From Yoonia sp. (GTDB lineage: Bacteria > Pseudomonadota > Alphaproteobacteria > Rhodobacterales > Rhodobacteraceae), in contig NZ_JAGYJK010000016.1 of NCBI RefSeq assembly GCF_018402175.1, forward strand, positions 118,323-182,322: 64,000 nucleotides of DNA. The letters are read 5' to 3'. Positions 1 to 9,094 of the stretch are shown here, in pieces. Under the pieces are notes generated by a model. The model was not told where the DNA came from and searched no databases. It was given only the letters and a program-made list of their open reading frames with translations. The translations under genes were made by a program, and so were the position numbers. The stretch's first letter is position 1, and the number at the start of each line of letters is the position of its first letter.

Positions 1-2
1 AA

Positions 3-554
3 AAAGGCTCTTCTGTCAGAATCTGGTCCTCCGCATGCTCGGCGGGCCAAGAGGCCTATTCGATTGCCGCGATGATCCGCGATGCATGTCCCGAAGCGTC
101 GCGTCTGGACATCAAGTTGCTCGCCACGGATGTCGATCCCCAAATGATCCAAAAGGCACGGCAAGCGCGCTATGATCGGGATCAGGCAGATGCCATCCCC
201 GACGAATACAAACGATTGATGATCGAAGACGATGGTGGCCAGCAGTTTAAAATCCGGCAGGACCTGACATCACTTGTATCATTCGGCGAATTGAACCTGA
301 TCGGGGACTGGCCGATGCGCCGACGGTTCGATGTCATTTTCTGTCGCAATGCGGCGATCTACTTTGACAAGGACACGCAAGTTCGCCTCTGGCAACGGTT
401 TGCAGACGTTTTGCAAGACGACGGCCATCTGATGATCGGACATTCGGAACGTCTGACGGGTCCTGCGCAAAGTGAATTCCGCAGCGTCGCGATTACAACC
501 TACCAGCGGCTGGCTCGCAACACGGCCCTGGCCCGACCTCAAACGAAAGACTGA
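3..554 (+). CDS. cheR: Chemotaxis protein methyltransferase CheR, 5'-truncated by window edge
   Basis: SAM-dependent enzyme that methylates glutamates on chemoreceptors during adaptation. The reading frame is open from base 3, so the start lies outside the window; about 183 C-terminal residues are present. Family landmarks are visible: RIWSSACSAGQEAYSIA at the beginning (SAM-binding loop; canonical form RxWSAxCSTGxEPYS), FCRNAAIYFD (canonical FCRNVLIYFD) and GHSERL near the end. Three bases separate its stop from the following cheY, and cheB and cheD lie downstream, so it belongs to a chemotaxis operon. The missing N-terminal helical domain cannot be judged. Confidence 0.95.
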   Translation, partial: KGSSVRIWSSACSAGQEAYSIAAMIRDACPEASRLDIKLLATDVDPQMIQKARQARYDRDQADAIPDEYKRLMIEDDGGQQFKIRQDLTSLVSFGELNLIGDWPMRRRFDVIFCRNAAIYFDKDTQVRLWQRFADVLQDDGHLMIGHSERLTGPAQSEFRSVAITTYQRLARNTALARPQTKD

Positions 555-557
555 CCC

Positions 558-944
558 ATGAGCTTGAAAGACACATTGCGCGTTATGATCGTGGACGATA
601 TGGGCGTCAGCCGAGGACTGCTTGTGCAAGCCATCGAAGAGATGGGAATATGGAAAAACCAAGCGGAAAATGATGGGCGTGCCGCGCTGAACAAGCTGAT
701 TGCCGACCCTGTTCACCTGGTGCTTTCCGATTACAACATGCCGGGCATGGACGGGCTCGAGCTGCTCCGCGCGTTGCGGCAGCACAAGGCCACCGCGCGG
801 ATCGGGTTCATCCTTGTGACCGGGAACCCAACCCCCGATCTGGTCGCCAAAGGCAAGGCGCTTGGCCTGAACAATATCATCAAGAAGCCGTTTTCAACTG
901 CAAGCATGAAACAATGCATCGAAACCGTGGTGGGCAAGCTATGA
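558..944 (+). CDS. cheY: CheY-type single-domain response regulator
   Basis: A stand-alone receiver domain of 128 residues, the usual CheY length, expected to carry the phosphate from CheA to the flagellar motor. All catalytic positions are present: acidic pair D13/D14 (IVDDMG), phospho-acceptor D58 (LSDYNMPGMDG), T89 (ILVTGN) and K110 (KKPF). No output domain follows. It sits between cheR and a broken small gene and overlaps the latter by ATGA, which points to translational coupling inside the operon. It could serve as a phosphate sink rather than the motor-binding CheY, because alphaproteobacteria often have several. Confidence 0.92.
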   Translation: MSLKDTLRVMIVDDMGVSRGLLVQAIEEMGIWKNQAENDGRAALNKLIADPVHLVLSDYNMPGMDGLELLRALRQHKATARIGFILVTGNPTPDLVAKGKALGLNNIIKKPFSTASMKQCIETVVGKL

Positions 945-1302
945 CAACACAATCCGTTACTCACCGACCAGCGGCTGCACGGACGCTCACGAATGTCGGC
1001 ACCGCCCTACGCGAGGTCGCGATGATCGTTACCCGCCTTGAAGACGCAGCGTTGCGGACCTGCGCTTGTGCGGCCGACTTGCCGCAAAAGACACACGGTC
1101 ACTGCAGGATTTTGACCTCGTTCTGCAGTCACTTGCCGATCTTACGACATTGATAGAAGCGATGGGCGAACATGGCGCCAACCAAGCGACTTCCGACTGC
1201 GGTAAGTGGATCGCACAGATGCGGCTGGCTTGGCTACGCGACCTGGTTGGCGATGCCCCAGAGTCCGTTGATCGCGACCGGACACAGATAGCGATCTTCT
1301 GA
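941..1302 (+). pseudogene. Small chemotaxis-operon protein of unknown function, frameshifted
   Basis: The ATG overlaps the cheY stop (ATGA). The first frame reads MTTQSVTHRPAAARTLTNVG and stays sensible to about LEDAALR at base 1057, where the coherent reading jumps back one base to DLRLCGRLAAKD and then runs to the stop at 1302. The joined product would be about 120 residues, helical, with alternating hydrophobic positions (DFDLVLQSLADLTTLIEAM). This is a net loss of one base, probably in the TTGCGG run near 1052-1057. I do not recognise a family. Its position between cheY and cheB suggests an accessory chemotaxis protein. The break may be a sequencing error. Confidence 0.55.
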
Positions 1303-1429
1303 TGCAACACAGCTTACACACCTATGTCGTAGCCAAAGAATTTCTTGCCCGTGCGGCCGGCCTTGTCACGGATTGCGACGACAAGCATGACCGCGTTGGT
1401 CATGCCGCCGATGCAAGAGGCATTAATTC

Positions 1430-2416
1430 ATGCGCATCGTGATCGCCCATCGATCCGTGATCTTGTTGGGCCAGCTACAACGCCGCCTTGAGCGGCTCAA
1501 GATCGATGTGGTGTGCGCCGCCACCGAGCTCACGGAAGTATATGATTTTGCAGAACATCACGAACCCGATTGCGTCTTGCTGACCACCGATATCGCGGAT
1601 TGTCCAGAGTTCGAACTCCTTGCGACGCTTTTCGGCATCATGGGCATCGGCTGTGTTGTATTGGGGACGCCGAAGCAGGCGCATCTGACCAATGCCGCGC
1701 TCAGGGCCAGTTCTGCGATCCGCGTTCTGCCCAGCAATGTCTCGGACCGCGACCTGACCGCAGCCCTGGTGCCCGGCGGCCGCCGTCAGCATCCCAGAGC
1801 ACCGGCGGCAACACCCGTACCGGCAGGGCGTGTCGACCCGCGCAGCACGATTTTGATTGGCTCTTCGACGGGAGGTATCGATGCCTTGATGCAAATCCTG
1901 CCGCATCTGCACCCGGGTGCCCCCCCGACAGTCATCGTCCAGCACACCGGTGGCAATTTTGCGTCGAGCCTGATCAGGCTGCTTGACGGAGGTACTGCTG
2001 CAAAAGTTGTTGCTGCGACGCAAGATACAACATTGCAACGTGGCCATGTTTATCTGGCATCCGGTGACACGCATCATGTCCGCCTCGTCCAGGGGTCTCC
2101 GGCCCGTATCAAACTGGACGCAGCGCCCCGCCAATCCGGCCACCGGCCTTCAGTGGATGCCCTGTTTCATTCAGCCGTCCCGTTTGCATCGCACGTGACC
2201 GCCGCGATCCTCACAGGGATGGGTCGCGATGGTGCCGAAGGCATCACGGCACTGCGCGCCGCGGGCGCCCGCACCTTTGGCCAGGACGAAGCGACCTGCA
2301 TCGTATACGGCATGCCGCGTGTCGCAAAATCCTTAGGCGGCATCGAAACCGAACTACCGATCCAGCAGATCGGTCCCAGCTTGCTGCGTGCAGCACAGCA
2401 AAGGCAGCGCGCATGA
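1430..2416 (+). CDS. cheB: Chemotaxis methylesterase CheB with degenerate receiver domain
   Basis: Protein-glutamate methylesterase/deamidase that reverses CheR methylation. The C-terminal catalytic domain (about residues 138-328) has an intact Ser-His-Asp triad: S146 in IGSSTGG, H172 in VQHTGG and D267 in GMGRDGA. The N-terminal 110 residues have receiver-like size and start (MRIVIAHRS), but the acidic pair that normally follows strand 1 is replaced by AHRS and the phospho-acceptor region reads LLTTDIAD without a clear match to the canonical Asp, so phosphorylation control is doubtful. An AGAGG precedes the ATG. The stop overlaps the cheD start by ATGA. Confidence 0.93.
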   Translation: MRIVIAHRSVILLGQLQRRLERLKIDVVCAATELTEVYDFAEHHEPDCVLLTTDIADCPEFELLATLFGIMGIGCVVLGTPKQAHLTNAALRASSAIRVLPSNVSDRDLTAALVPGGRRQHPRAPAATPVPAGRVDPRSTILIGSSTGGIDALMQILPHLHPGAPPTVIVQHTGGNFASSLIRLLDGGTAAKVVAATQDTTLQRGHVYLASGDTHHVRLVQGSPARIKLDAAPRQSGHRPSVDALFHSAVPFASHVTAAILTGMGRDGAEGITALRAAGARTFGQDEATCIVYGMPRVAKSLGGIETELPIQQIGPSLLRAAQQRQRA

Positions 2417-2943
2417 GTGAACCAAACACCACATCGCCAAAAATCATGACCATCGTGCAGGGCGACTTTGCCGTATCGAACGATGCTCAGGTGGTTATGT
2501 CCACCGTCCTAGGGTCATGTGTCGCAGTTTGTATTTTTGACCTTCAAGCCAAAGTTGGCGGGATGAACCATTTTCTACTGGCGAGCGGCGGTGATACAAA
2601 TTCAAACGACCTGAAATATGGCGTCAACGCGATGGAATTGCTGATCAACCGCATTTTGCGCGCGGGCGGCGACAGGCGCAGGCTTCAGGCCAAGATTTTC
2701 GGCGGCGCGCGCATGACCGTCCATGCCCGCGACATCGGCCAGTCAAATGGTGAATTCGCGCTCGCATTTCTGGAACGCGAAGGCATCCCCTGCCTGTCGC
2801 AAAGCCTTGGGGGAACAATGGCACGTCGCGTCCAGTTCACGCCGACAACAGGGGCAGCGCGGCAGATGCAGATCTCCGAATCGCCACCAACAGAAACACC
2901 AGTGGTGCGGCCGCGCGCCGCGCCCGAGATCACGCTGTTCTGA
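2413..2943 (+). CDS. cheD: Chemoreceptor glutamine deamidase CheD
   Basis: Deamidates glutamines on chemoreceptors and can be sequestered by CheY-P or CheC. It has 176 residues. The catalytic Cys-His pair is visible as C36 in GSCVAVCIFD and H53 in GGMNHFLL; the AKIFGGARM segment typical of the family follows near residue 95. The C-terminal roughly 25 residues (PPTETPVVRPRAAPEITLF) are a proline-rich tail. It is the last gene of the chemotaxis operon and overlaps cheB by four bases; the next gene lies on the opposite strand. Confidence 0.95.
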   Translation: MSEPNTTSPKIMTIVQGDFAVSNDAQVVMSTVLGSCVAVCIFDLQAKVGGMNHFLLASGGDTNSNDLKYGVNAMELLINRILRAGGDRRRLQAKIFGGARMTVHARDIGQSNGEFALAFLEREGIPCLSQSLGGTMARRVQFTPTTGAARQMQISESPPTETPVVRPRAAPEITLF

Positions 2944-2975
2944 TGCAGGGCTGCGATCAGCAAGCCGCCGATACG

Positions 2976-4844
2976 CTATTTTTGCACGATATCCCACGGG
3001 ATCGTGTAAGGACCAAGCGCGCTGTCGATCTTGCCCGCAAGCGCGGGGTCGGCACTGATCCGAGCGACAAGCCCGCGTTTGTTATCCTCGACCACGCAAT
3101 CGACTTTCGCCGCAAGATCGGCAAGGGCAGCGGCGTAGATGCGCGTGATCGCCCTCTTTCGCAGGTCGGGCTTGAAAATCTTGCCAACGGCAGTTTTCGG
3201 CAATTCCGCCAACACCTCCAGATGTTTTGGATGGGCTGCGCGTTCGTGAATATGCTGTTTTGCGTAATCCAGCAGCGCCTCTTCGGTCACATCCGCACCA
3301 GCCACCAGTTCGAGGTAAACACAAGGCACTTCACCGGCATGCGCGTCTGGCTGCCCAACCGCCCCCGCAAATGCGACAGCAGGGTGCCCGGCCAAAGCTT
3401 CTTCGATTTCGGCGGGGTCGATGTTGTGGCCGCCGCGGATGATCAGGTCCTTGGCGCGGCCCGTGATCCACAAATATCCGTCCGCATCGATCCGCCCCAG
3501 ATCGCCGGTCCGCAGGTGATCGGCGTAGAACATGTCACGGTTCTTGTCGGCCTCGGTATAAGTCTGACCGCTGAACACGCCCGGGCTTGTCACGCAGATT
3601 TCACCGATCTCGTCGACACCGCATGCCATGCCGGTCGCCGAGGAGACGATTTTCACATCCGTATAGGGGAAAGGAAGACCAATCGAGCCCACCCGTTTTT
3701 CGCCATCCGGCGGGTTGATCGAGACAAGGCAGGTCGCCTCGGTCAGGCCATAGCCTTCGCAGATGGTGACACCGGCCGCCGCCTCGAATTTCTTATAAAG
3801 TTCAAGAGGCAATGGCGCGGACCCGCAAAACGCCAAGCGCAGCGACGAAATATCAGCATCGACCTTGCGCTGCATCAGCGCCGACATCGCTGTCGGCACC
3901 GTGATCATAAAGGTGACCTTGTGCTTGGCGATCAGTTTCCAGAAATTGTCGAACACGCCTGTCCCGCGATACCCCTGCGGCGTCGGAAACACGACCTGCG
4001 CCCCCGACCCAAGAGAGGCGCCAAGCGACACGATCGTCGCAAAGACATGGAACAGGGGCAGCGGGCAGATCTGCACGTCCTTTTCGGTGAACAACAGCCG
4101 CGCACCCAGCCATGCGTTATAAACGATTCCAGAATACAGGTGTTGCACGACCTTGGGCATGCCGGTGGTGCCGCCGGTATGAAAATAGGCCGCCACCCTG
4201 TCCTTTTCGGCATCGGCAAAGGCCAGGCTGGTGGGATGCTTGGCCAGTTCGGCATTGAAATCCAGCACCTTGGCCTTGTGGGCGACAAGGTTTTTGGGCC
4301 GGATCAACGGCACGATCAACCGCTTCACCCCGGTCAGGTAGCGGTGCAGATCGACCTCCAAAACCGTGCTGACATCGGGCGCAAGGCGCACGGCCTCGGC
4401 GGTTTTTTGGGCGACGTCAGTCTTGGGAAAGGCACGCAGCGTGACGACGACCTTGGCCTTGGTTTCGCGCAGGATCGCAGCGATCTGTTCGGCATCCAGC
4501 AGCGGGTTGATCGGGTTCACGATTCCCGCGACCTGACCGCCCAGATAGGTCAGGATCGTTTCGGTCGCGTTGGGCAGCACGAAGGCCACCACATCCGTTT
4601 CGCCGATCCCCAGATCGCGGAAAAGGTTGGCCGCTTGCGCCGTTTTGGCCTGCAATTCGGACCATGTCAGCGTTTCGCAAAACGCATCCGGATCGGACAG
4701 CAGGCTAAAGCTGACTGCCTTGCGCCCGCCATGCGCGGCCGCCGTTTGCGACAACAATGCAAAGGTCGTCACCGGCAGGCTGCGTTCAGCCCAAGGCATT
4801 TCATTATGAATCGCATCGCGATCCGCGATGGTCGAAAAAGCCAT
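2976..4844 (-). CDS. AMP-dependent acyl-CoA synthetase (ANL superfamily)
   Basis: Activates a carboxylic acid to its CoA thioester through an acyl-adenylate. It has 622 residues. ANL motifs in order: P-loop HTGGTTGMPKVVQH (about residue 218), GYGLTEATCLVS (A5), TGDLGRIDADGYLWITGR (A7), KDLIIRGGHNIDPAEIEEAL (A8) and the catalytic lysine region TAVGKIFKPDLRKRA. The substrate is not readable from sequence; a medium- or long-chain fatty acid or an aromatic acid are both possible. A GGGAGG eight bases before the ATG supports the start. It is convergent with cheD and appears monocistronic. Confidence 0.88.
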   Translation of the reverse strand: MAFSTIADRDAIHNEMPWAERSLPVTTFALLSQTAAAHGGRKAVSFSLLSDPDAFCETLTWSELQAKTAQAANLFRDLGIGETDVVAFVLPNATETILTYLGGQVAGIVNPINPLLDAEQIAAILRETKAKVVVTLRAFPKTDVAQKTAEAVRLAPDVSTVLEVDLHRYLTGVKRLIVPLIRPKNLVAHKAKVLDFNAELAKHPTSLAFADAEKDRVAAYFHTGGTTGMPKVVQHLYSGIVYNAWLGARLLFTEKDVQICPLPLFHVFATIVSLGASLGSGAQVVFPTPQGYRGTGVFDNFWKLIAKHKVTFMITVPTAMSALMQRKVDADISSLRLAFCGSAPLPLELYKKFEAAAGVTICEGYGLTEATCLVSINPPDGEKRVGSIGLPFPYTDVKIVSSATGMACGVDEIGEICVTSPGVFSGQTYTEADKNRDMFYADHLRTGDLGRIDADGYLWITGRAKDLIIRGGHNIDPAEIEEALAGHPAVAFAGAVGQPDAHAGEVPCVYLELVAGADVTEEALLDYAKQHIHERAAHPKHLEVLAELPKTAVGKIFKPDLRKRAITRIYAAALADLAAKVDCVVEDNKRGLVARISADPALAGKIDSALGPYTIPWDIVQK

Positions 4845-4952
4845 ATCCCATCCTCCCGATTGTCTATTGCGCGGTTTTGCACCACGGCCCCTCAGGGTGA
4901 AAGGTTGGCCAATCCTACCAAATGGTGCAAGCCTGACGCTGCGAAAGTCGCG

Positions 4953-6743
4953 CTACTCGGCGGCGACACCTTCGGTGAACTGCAGCCGTGCCAGCCGCGC
5001 GTAAAGGCCGCCTTGCGCGACCAGCGCGTCATGCGTGCCCTGCGCCACGATCCGACCCGCGTCAAAGACGATAATCCGGTCCGCCTTTTTCACCGTGGCC
5101 AGCCGGTGCGCCACGATCAGCGTCGTGCGTGACTTGGCCAAATCCTCGACCGCGCGCTGCACGGCATGTTCGCTTTCGGCGTCAAGCGCGCTTGTCGCTT
5201 CGTCCAGCAACAAGACCGGCGCATCGCGCAGGATGGCACGCGCGATGGCGATCCGCTGCTTTTGTCCGCCAGACAGCATGACACCGCGTTCGCCGACATA
5301 GCTGTCATAGCCACCGGGCAAGGCGATCAGGAAATCATGCGCGGCGGCGGCTTTGGCAGCGGCTTCGACCTCGGCATCGCTGGCATCGGGGCGGCCAAAG
5401 CGGATATTTTCACGCGCAGTATCGGCAAAGATCACCGGGTCCTGCGGCACCAATGCGATATGCCTGCGAAATTCGGCGCGGTTCAGGTCACGCAGGTCGA
5501 TCCCGTCCAATGTCACGGCGCCTTCCTGCGGATCATAGAACCGCTGGACCAGCTGGATGATCGTGCTTTTGCCCGCACCCGACGGGCCAACAAGGGCAAC
5601 AGTTTCACCGGCTGCGATATGCAGGTCGATCCCATCCAGCGCGGAAATCGACATCCGCGACGGATAGCTGAACCGCAGGTTTTCAAAGCGCAGTTCGCCC
5701 CTGACAGGCGTGGGCAAGCGGCGCGGTTGCGCGGGGTCGGTCACGCTATCCTCGATGGTCAGCAATTCGACCAGCCGTTCGGTCGCGCCTGCCGCGCGCT
5801 GCAGTTCGCCCCAAACCTCGGACAGGGCGGCAACGGCCCCGCCGACCATAATCGTATAGATCATGAATTGCACCAGCCCGCCTTCGGTGATTTCGCCGGC
5901 GACCACGTCCTGCGACCCCATTTGCAGGAACAGGACAATCGCCGCAAAGACCATGAAAATCACAACCGCCGTCAAAAACGCGCGCGTCAGGATGCGCCGT
6001 CGTGCGGACCGATAGCTTTGTTCGGTCACCGCGTCGAATTTGGCCTGGCTCAGACCCTCGTGGGTAAAGGCCTGCACCGTCTGGGCCGATGTCAAAAGTT
6101 CAGAAGCATCACCGCTGGATTCCGCGATCAGATCCTGATTTTCGCGCGACAGGCTGCGCACGCGGCGGCCAAGAAACAGGATCGGGAACAACACCACGGG
6201 GATCGGCCACAGCACCATGATGCTCATCTTGACCGAGGTCAGCAGCATCAGGATGACACCGCCAATAAAGATCAGGATATTGCGCAGCGCGATCGAGGCG
6301 GAACTGCCGATCACCGACAGGATCAGCGTGGTGTCGGTGGTGATCCGGCTCAGCACTTCGCCGGTCATGATCCGTTCGTAAAAGGCGGGGCTCATGCTGA
6401 TCATGCGGTTGAACACGGCCTTGCGGATATCGGCCACAACCCGTTCGCCCAGACGCGTGACCAGATAATATCGCAGCGCAGTCCCAAAGGCGAGAAGCAC
6501 GGCAAAAGCCAGCAGCGCCATGAAATGGCGGCCGATTTCGACACTGTCGATCCCGAAATTATCGACCACCAGACGCGCAACCAGTGGCAGGCTAAGCGCG
6601 ACCATCGCGGTAAAGACAAGTGCGAATCCCGCCCCGATCAGGTTCCATTTATAAGGTTTGATGAACGGCCACAGCGCGCGCAGCGCACTTATCTTTTTGC
6701 TGGCTGGCCGGTCTTCTGCTTTGGTCTGCACAGTTTCGGCCAT
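4953..6743 (-). CDS. ABC exporter, fused permease-ATPase half-transporter (MsbA/ABCB type)
   Basis: Inner-membrane export protein of 596 residues that should act as a homodimer. The N-terminal half (about residues 35-310) carries six hydrophobic segments of the ABC transmembrane domain. The ATPase half has Walker A GPSGAGKSTI, signature LSGGQKQRI and Walker B VLLLDEATSALD followed by the switch His in IVAHRLATV. The start used is the methionine of MAETVQTKAEDRPASKK; an upstream in-frame ATG would run through the tRNA-Gly gene and is rejected. The substrate is unknown: lipid-, drug- and peptide-exporting members look alike. It stands alone. Confidence 0.9.
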   Translation of the reverse strand: MAETVQTKAEDRPASKKISALRALWPFIKPYKWNLIGAGFALVFTAMVALSLPLVARLVVDNFGIDSVEIGRHFMALLAFAVLLAFGTALRYYLVTRLGERVVADIRKAVFNRMISMSPAFYERIMTGEVLSRITTDTTLILSVIGSSASIALRNILIFIGGVILMLLTSVKMSIMVLWPIPVVLFPILFLGRRVRSLSRENQDLIAESSGDASELLTSAQTVQAFTHEGLSQAKFDAVTEQSYRSARRRILTRAFLTAVVIFMVFAAIVLFLQMGSQDVVAGEITEGGLVQFMIYTIMVGGAVAALSEVWGELQRAAGATERLVELLTIEDSVTDPAQPRRLPTPVRGELRFENLRFSYPSRMSISALDGIDLHIAAGETVALVGPSGAGKSTIIQLVQRFYDPQEGAVTLDGIDLRDLNRAEFRRHIALVPQDPVIFADTARENIRFGRPDASDAEVEAAAKAAAAHDFLIALPGGYDSYVGERGVMLSGGQKQRIAIARAILRDAPVLLLDEATSALDAESEHAVQRAVEDLAKSRTTLIVAHRLATVKKADRIIVFDAGRIVAQGTHDALVAQGGLYARLARLQFTEGVAAE

Positions 6744-6835
6744 CGGGCGTCCTTTGTCTATCAGGGCCTGATGTAAAGCTGGGCCGCCATATGCACAAGT
6801 TGGGACCCATCTTTGGTCCGCAATTGTCGCAGGGT

Positions 6836-6909
6836 TGGAGCGGGCGGCGGGAATCGAACCCGCGTCTCTTGCTTGGAAGGCAAGGGTCTTACCATTACAC
6901 AACGCCCGC
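6836..6909 (-). tRNA. tRNA-Gly (anticodon TCC)
   Basis: On the minus strand the acceptor stem GCGGGCG pairs with CGCCCGC, the anticodon arm is CTTGC-CTTCCAA-GCAAG with TCC at the anticodon position, and the T arm reads CGCGGGTTCGATTCCCGC. The 3' CCA is encoded (6838-6836). Confidence 0.97.
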
Positions 6910-6970
6910 GCAGTGTTTGGATTAAGTCACGCAGCCCGCGCCGTCAAGGAACAGCCCGCATCTTCCGAGC

Positions 6971-6994
6971 ATAAATATCCCCCGCGCGGAGCGC
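6971..6994 (-). repeat. Short dispersed motif, divergent copy (GGGGATATTTAT)
   Basis: The minus strand reads GCGCTCCGCGCGGGGGATAT, followed by TTAT. It resembles the better copies at 15351-15375 and 47286-47324 (GCGGGAGTATTT) and, like them, lies in a gap between genes. Confidence 0.4.
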
Positions 6995-7005
6995 AGCTGA
7001 CATCG

Positions 7006-7039
7006 CATTGCGCGCCACCACTTGCAGCGGCGCGCAATG
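7006..7039 (-). terminator. Strong inverted repeat downstream of the 5'-nucleotidase gene
   Basis: CATTGCGCGCC at 7006-7016 is perfectly complementary to GGCGCGCAATG at 7029-7039 (11-bp stem, 12-base loop). It lies 9 bases beyond the stop of the minus-strand 5'-nucleotidase gene. No T-run follows, so it may stabilise the 3' end rather than act as a classical Rho-independent terminator. Confidence 0.6.
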
Positions 7040-7047
7040 TGTTTGCA

Positions 7048-8610
7048 TCAGTTCACGGTGATCCGACCGTCGGTATAGGGCGTGAAGACACCCTGCGCCG
7101 CCATATATTCAGCCAGCACATCCGCCAGATCGGGGCCGAAATCATAGGCATTGGCCGCATCCTCGAACATGGCATAGCCGTCACCGCCATTGCGGACATA
7201 ATTGTTGGACACCACCGCATAGACCATGGCCGGATCAAGCGGCGCATCGGCCACCATCACGTCAGACACGCGTTCGCCAGCAGGTGCCGTGCTGTTGACG
7301 GTAAAGGTCATGCCGGCGACCTGCGGGAAACGACCGGCGCCTTCCTCGATCTGGCCGACACCGTTTTCAAGTGCGGCCAGCAGGGTTTCACCCGTCACCT
7401 CGAAGGTGGACAGCGTGTTCTGGAATGGCAGCACGCCCAGCACTTCGCCCATCGTCACCTCGCCCGCGTCAATCGAGGCGCGGATGCCGCCCCCGTTCTG
7501 GATCGCGATCTGGACGCCCTGATCACGCACGCGGTCCAGCATCGCATCGGCGATCAGCGATCCCATCGGGCATTCCATCGCACGGCAGACAGTGCGGTCA
7601 CCATCAATCGCCGCGGCAGTTTCAGCGACGATGCGCGTCTTCATCTCTTCGATCGGCCCGGCGAGTTCGGCGATCCGCGCGACTGCCGCTTCATCCTCGG
7701 CCACGCTGGCATCCAGCAGGATCGTATCGCCGGTGGCCGAAATCACATTGCCCGCGTCATCAAAGACCAGCGTCAGATGGCCGACATATTTGGAATAGGC
7801 ATAGGCCTGCACCACAGGCACAGTGCCGACCATCGTGGGATAGGCCAGCGCGCCGTCTTCGGTGTTGGACATCAGCGTATGCGAATGCCCGCCGACAATG
7901 GCGTCGATCCCGTCAACCGCGGCGGCGATTTCCATGTCCTTGGGCAGGCCGACATGGGTCAGCGCGATGATCTTGGTGACACCCTCGCCTTGCAAGGCTG
8001 CGACATCCGTACTCAGGCTGGCGACCTCGGGGGTGAAGATGACAGCATCCGACGGGCTGGATGTTTCGACCGTGTCCCCGGCCAAAGCCGAGATGATGCC
8101 GATCCGCTGCCCGCCGACTTCAAGCACGATGTGATTGTCGACCTGACCGGCCAAGATGTTGGAACCGGACACGTCGATATTGCCGGAAATGACGGGGAAA
8201 GACACCAGATCGGTCAGCTTGCGCAGGCCTGCGTCGCCATCGTCGAATTCATGGTTACCGACGGCCATGACATCATAGCCGATGACATTCATGAACTCGG
8301 CTTCGACATCGCCCTTATAGGTCGTGTACATCAGGCTGCCCTGATATTGGTCGCCCGCATCGACAACGATCACGTTTTGACCTGCCAGTTCCTCGCGCAG
8401 GGCGTTGATCTGGGTGATGACGCGTGCGACGCCGCCAAAGCATTCACCGGCGGCATTCGCCTCGGCGTTGCAGGTGGAATCAAACGCGCTGATCGGCTCG
8501 ATCCGGCTGTGCAGGTCATTGGTATGGATGATATGCAGCGTGTAATCGGCCGCAGCCGCGCCCGCGATGAGCGCCAAAGCGCAGCTTGTGGTCAATAGTC
8601 GCAGTGTCAT
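7048..8610 (-). CDS. Secreted 5'-nucleotidase / UshA-type metallophosphatase
   Basis: Periplasmic enzyme hydrolysing nucleotides or UDP-sugars to release phosphate and nucleoside. It has 520 residues. An N-terminal signal peptide (MTLRLLTTSCALALIAGAAAA) precedes YTLHIIHTNDLHSRIEP, the first metal-binding block. Other metallophosphatase blocks are VVDAGDQYQGS, AVGNHEFDDGD and GGHSHT. The C-terminal 5'-nucleotidase domain includes QNGGGIRASIDAGEVTMGEV and NNYVRNGGDGY. Two ATGs are possible: AAAGGA lies only one base before the ATG at 8616 but seven before the ATG at 8610, so 8610 is chosen. With the nucleoside salvage operon elsewhere in the window, nucleotide scavenging is a plausible role. 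Confidence 0.9.
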   Translation of the reverse strand: MTLRLLTTSCALALIAGAAAADYTLHIIHTNDLHSRIEPISAFDSTCNAEANAAGECFGGVARVITQINALREELAGQNVIVVDAGDQYQGSLMYTTYKGDVEAEFMNVIGYDVMAVGNHEFDDGDAGLRKLTDLVSFPVISGNIDVSGSNILAGQVDNHIVLEVGGQRIGIISALAGDTVETSSPSDAVIFTPEVASLSTDVAALQGEGVTKIIALTHVGLPKDMEIAAAVDGIDAIVGGHSHTLMSNTEDGALAYPTMVGTVPVVQAYAYSKYVGHLTLVFDDAGNVISATGDTILLDASVAEDEAAVARIAELAGPIEEMKTRIVAETAAAIDGDRTVCRAMECPMGSLIADAMLDRVRDQGVQIAIQNGGGIRASIDAGEVTMGEVLGVLPFQNTLSTFEVTGETLLAALENGVGQIEEGAGRFPQVAGMTFTVNSTAPAGERVSDVMVADAPLDPAMVYAVVSNNYVRNGGDGYAMFEDAANAYDFGPDLADVLAEYMAAQGVFTPYTDGRITVN

Positions 8611-8761
8611 GAACATGTCCTTTCAGGTTTCACTGCGAAAGTTTGTCCGCGCGATGTAACAGGAGTCAAACACTACGACCTGACTTCGGCACCTTACCGC
8701 ACCGTCAACCGACATTGCCAAGACACTTGACCATTTTTTGCGCAGGCCCCATGACGCTGCC

Positions 8762-9094
8762 ATGTTGATTTACAAGATTTTCCGCGCTGATGAATGGGCC
8801 GCCTTGCAACGCGATGGCTCATCATCGGGTGCGCCCGTCGATCTGGCCGATGGCTATATCCATTTTTCCACCGCCGCGACCGTGGCCGAGACATTGACCA
8901 AGTATTTCACCGGCGAAACCGGTCTGGTTCTACTGGCGGTCGCGACGGATGGTCTGAACCCGCTGAAATGGGAACCCGCGCGCGGTGGCGTGCTGTTTCC
9001 CCATCTGTACCGTGACCTGACGCTTGCCGATGTTGTCTGGGTCCGTGACCTGCCGCTGTCGGATGGCGCGCATGTCTTGCCGGATCTTGCATGA
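8762..9094 (+). CDS. DUF952 family protein
   Basis: Cytosolic protein of 110 residues starting [15 protein letters not shown] and containing [11 protein letters not shown] and [14 protein letters not shown], the conserved blocks of the DUF952 family. No biochemical function is established for the family that I can state with confidence. An upstream ATG eight codons earlier is open but lacks the family start. The last four bases overlap the start of pyrD (ATGA), so the two genes are probably co-transcribed; this pairing may be positional rather than functional. Confidence 0.8.
   Translation: MLIYKIFRADEWAALQRDGSSSGAPVDLADGYIHFSTAATVAETLTKYFTGETGLVLLAVATDGLNPLKWEPARGGVLFPHLYRDLTLADVVWVRDLPLSDGAHVLPDLA

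Noticed and set aside
1302..1442. A 46-codon frame (TGATG-coupled) between the broken chemotaxis gene and cheB
   Set aside because: It has no recognisable pattern, overlaps the cheB start by 13 bases and lacks its own ribosome site.
2943..5132. Very long open frame antisense to the acyl-CoA synthetase
   Set aside because: It is the shadow of the high-GC codon pattern of the real gene on the other strand; composition and sequence look unlike a protein. The same applies to the long antisense frames over 5166-6776, 6835-8598 and 13185-15281.
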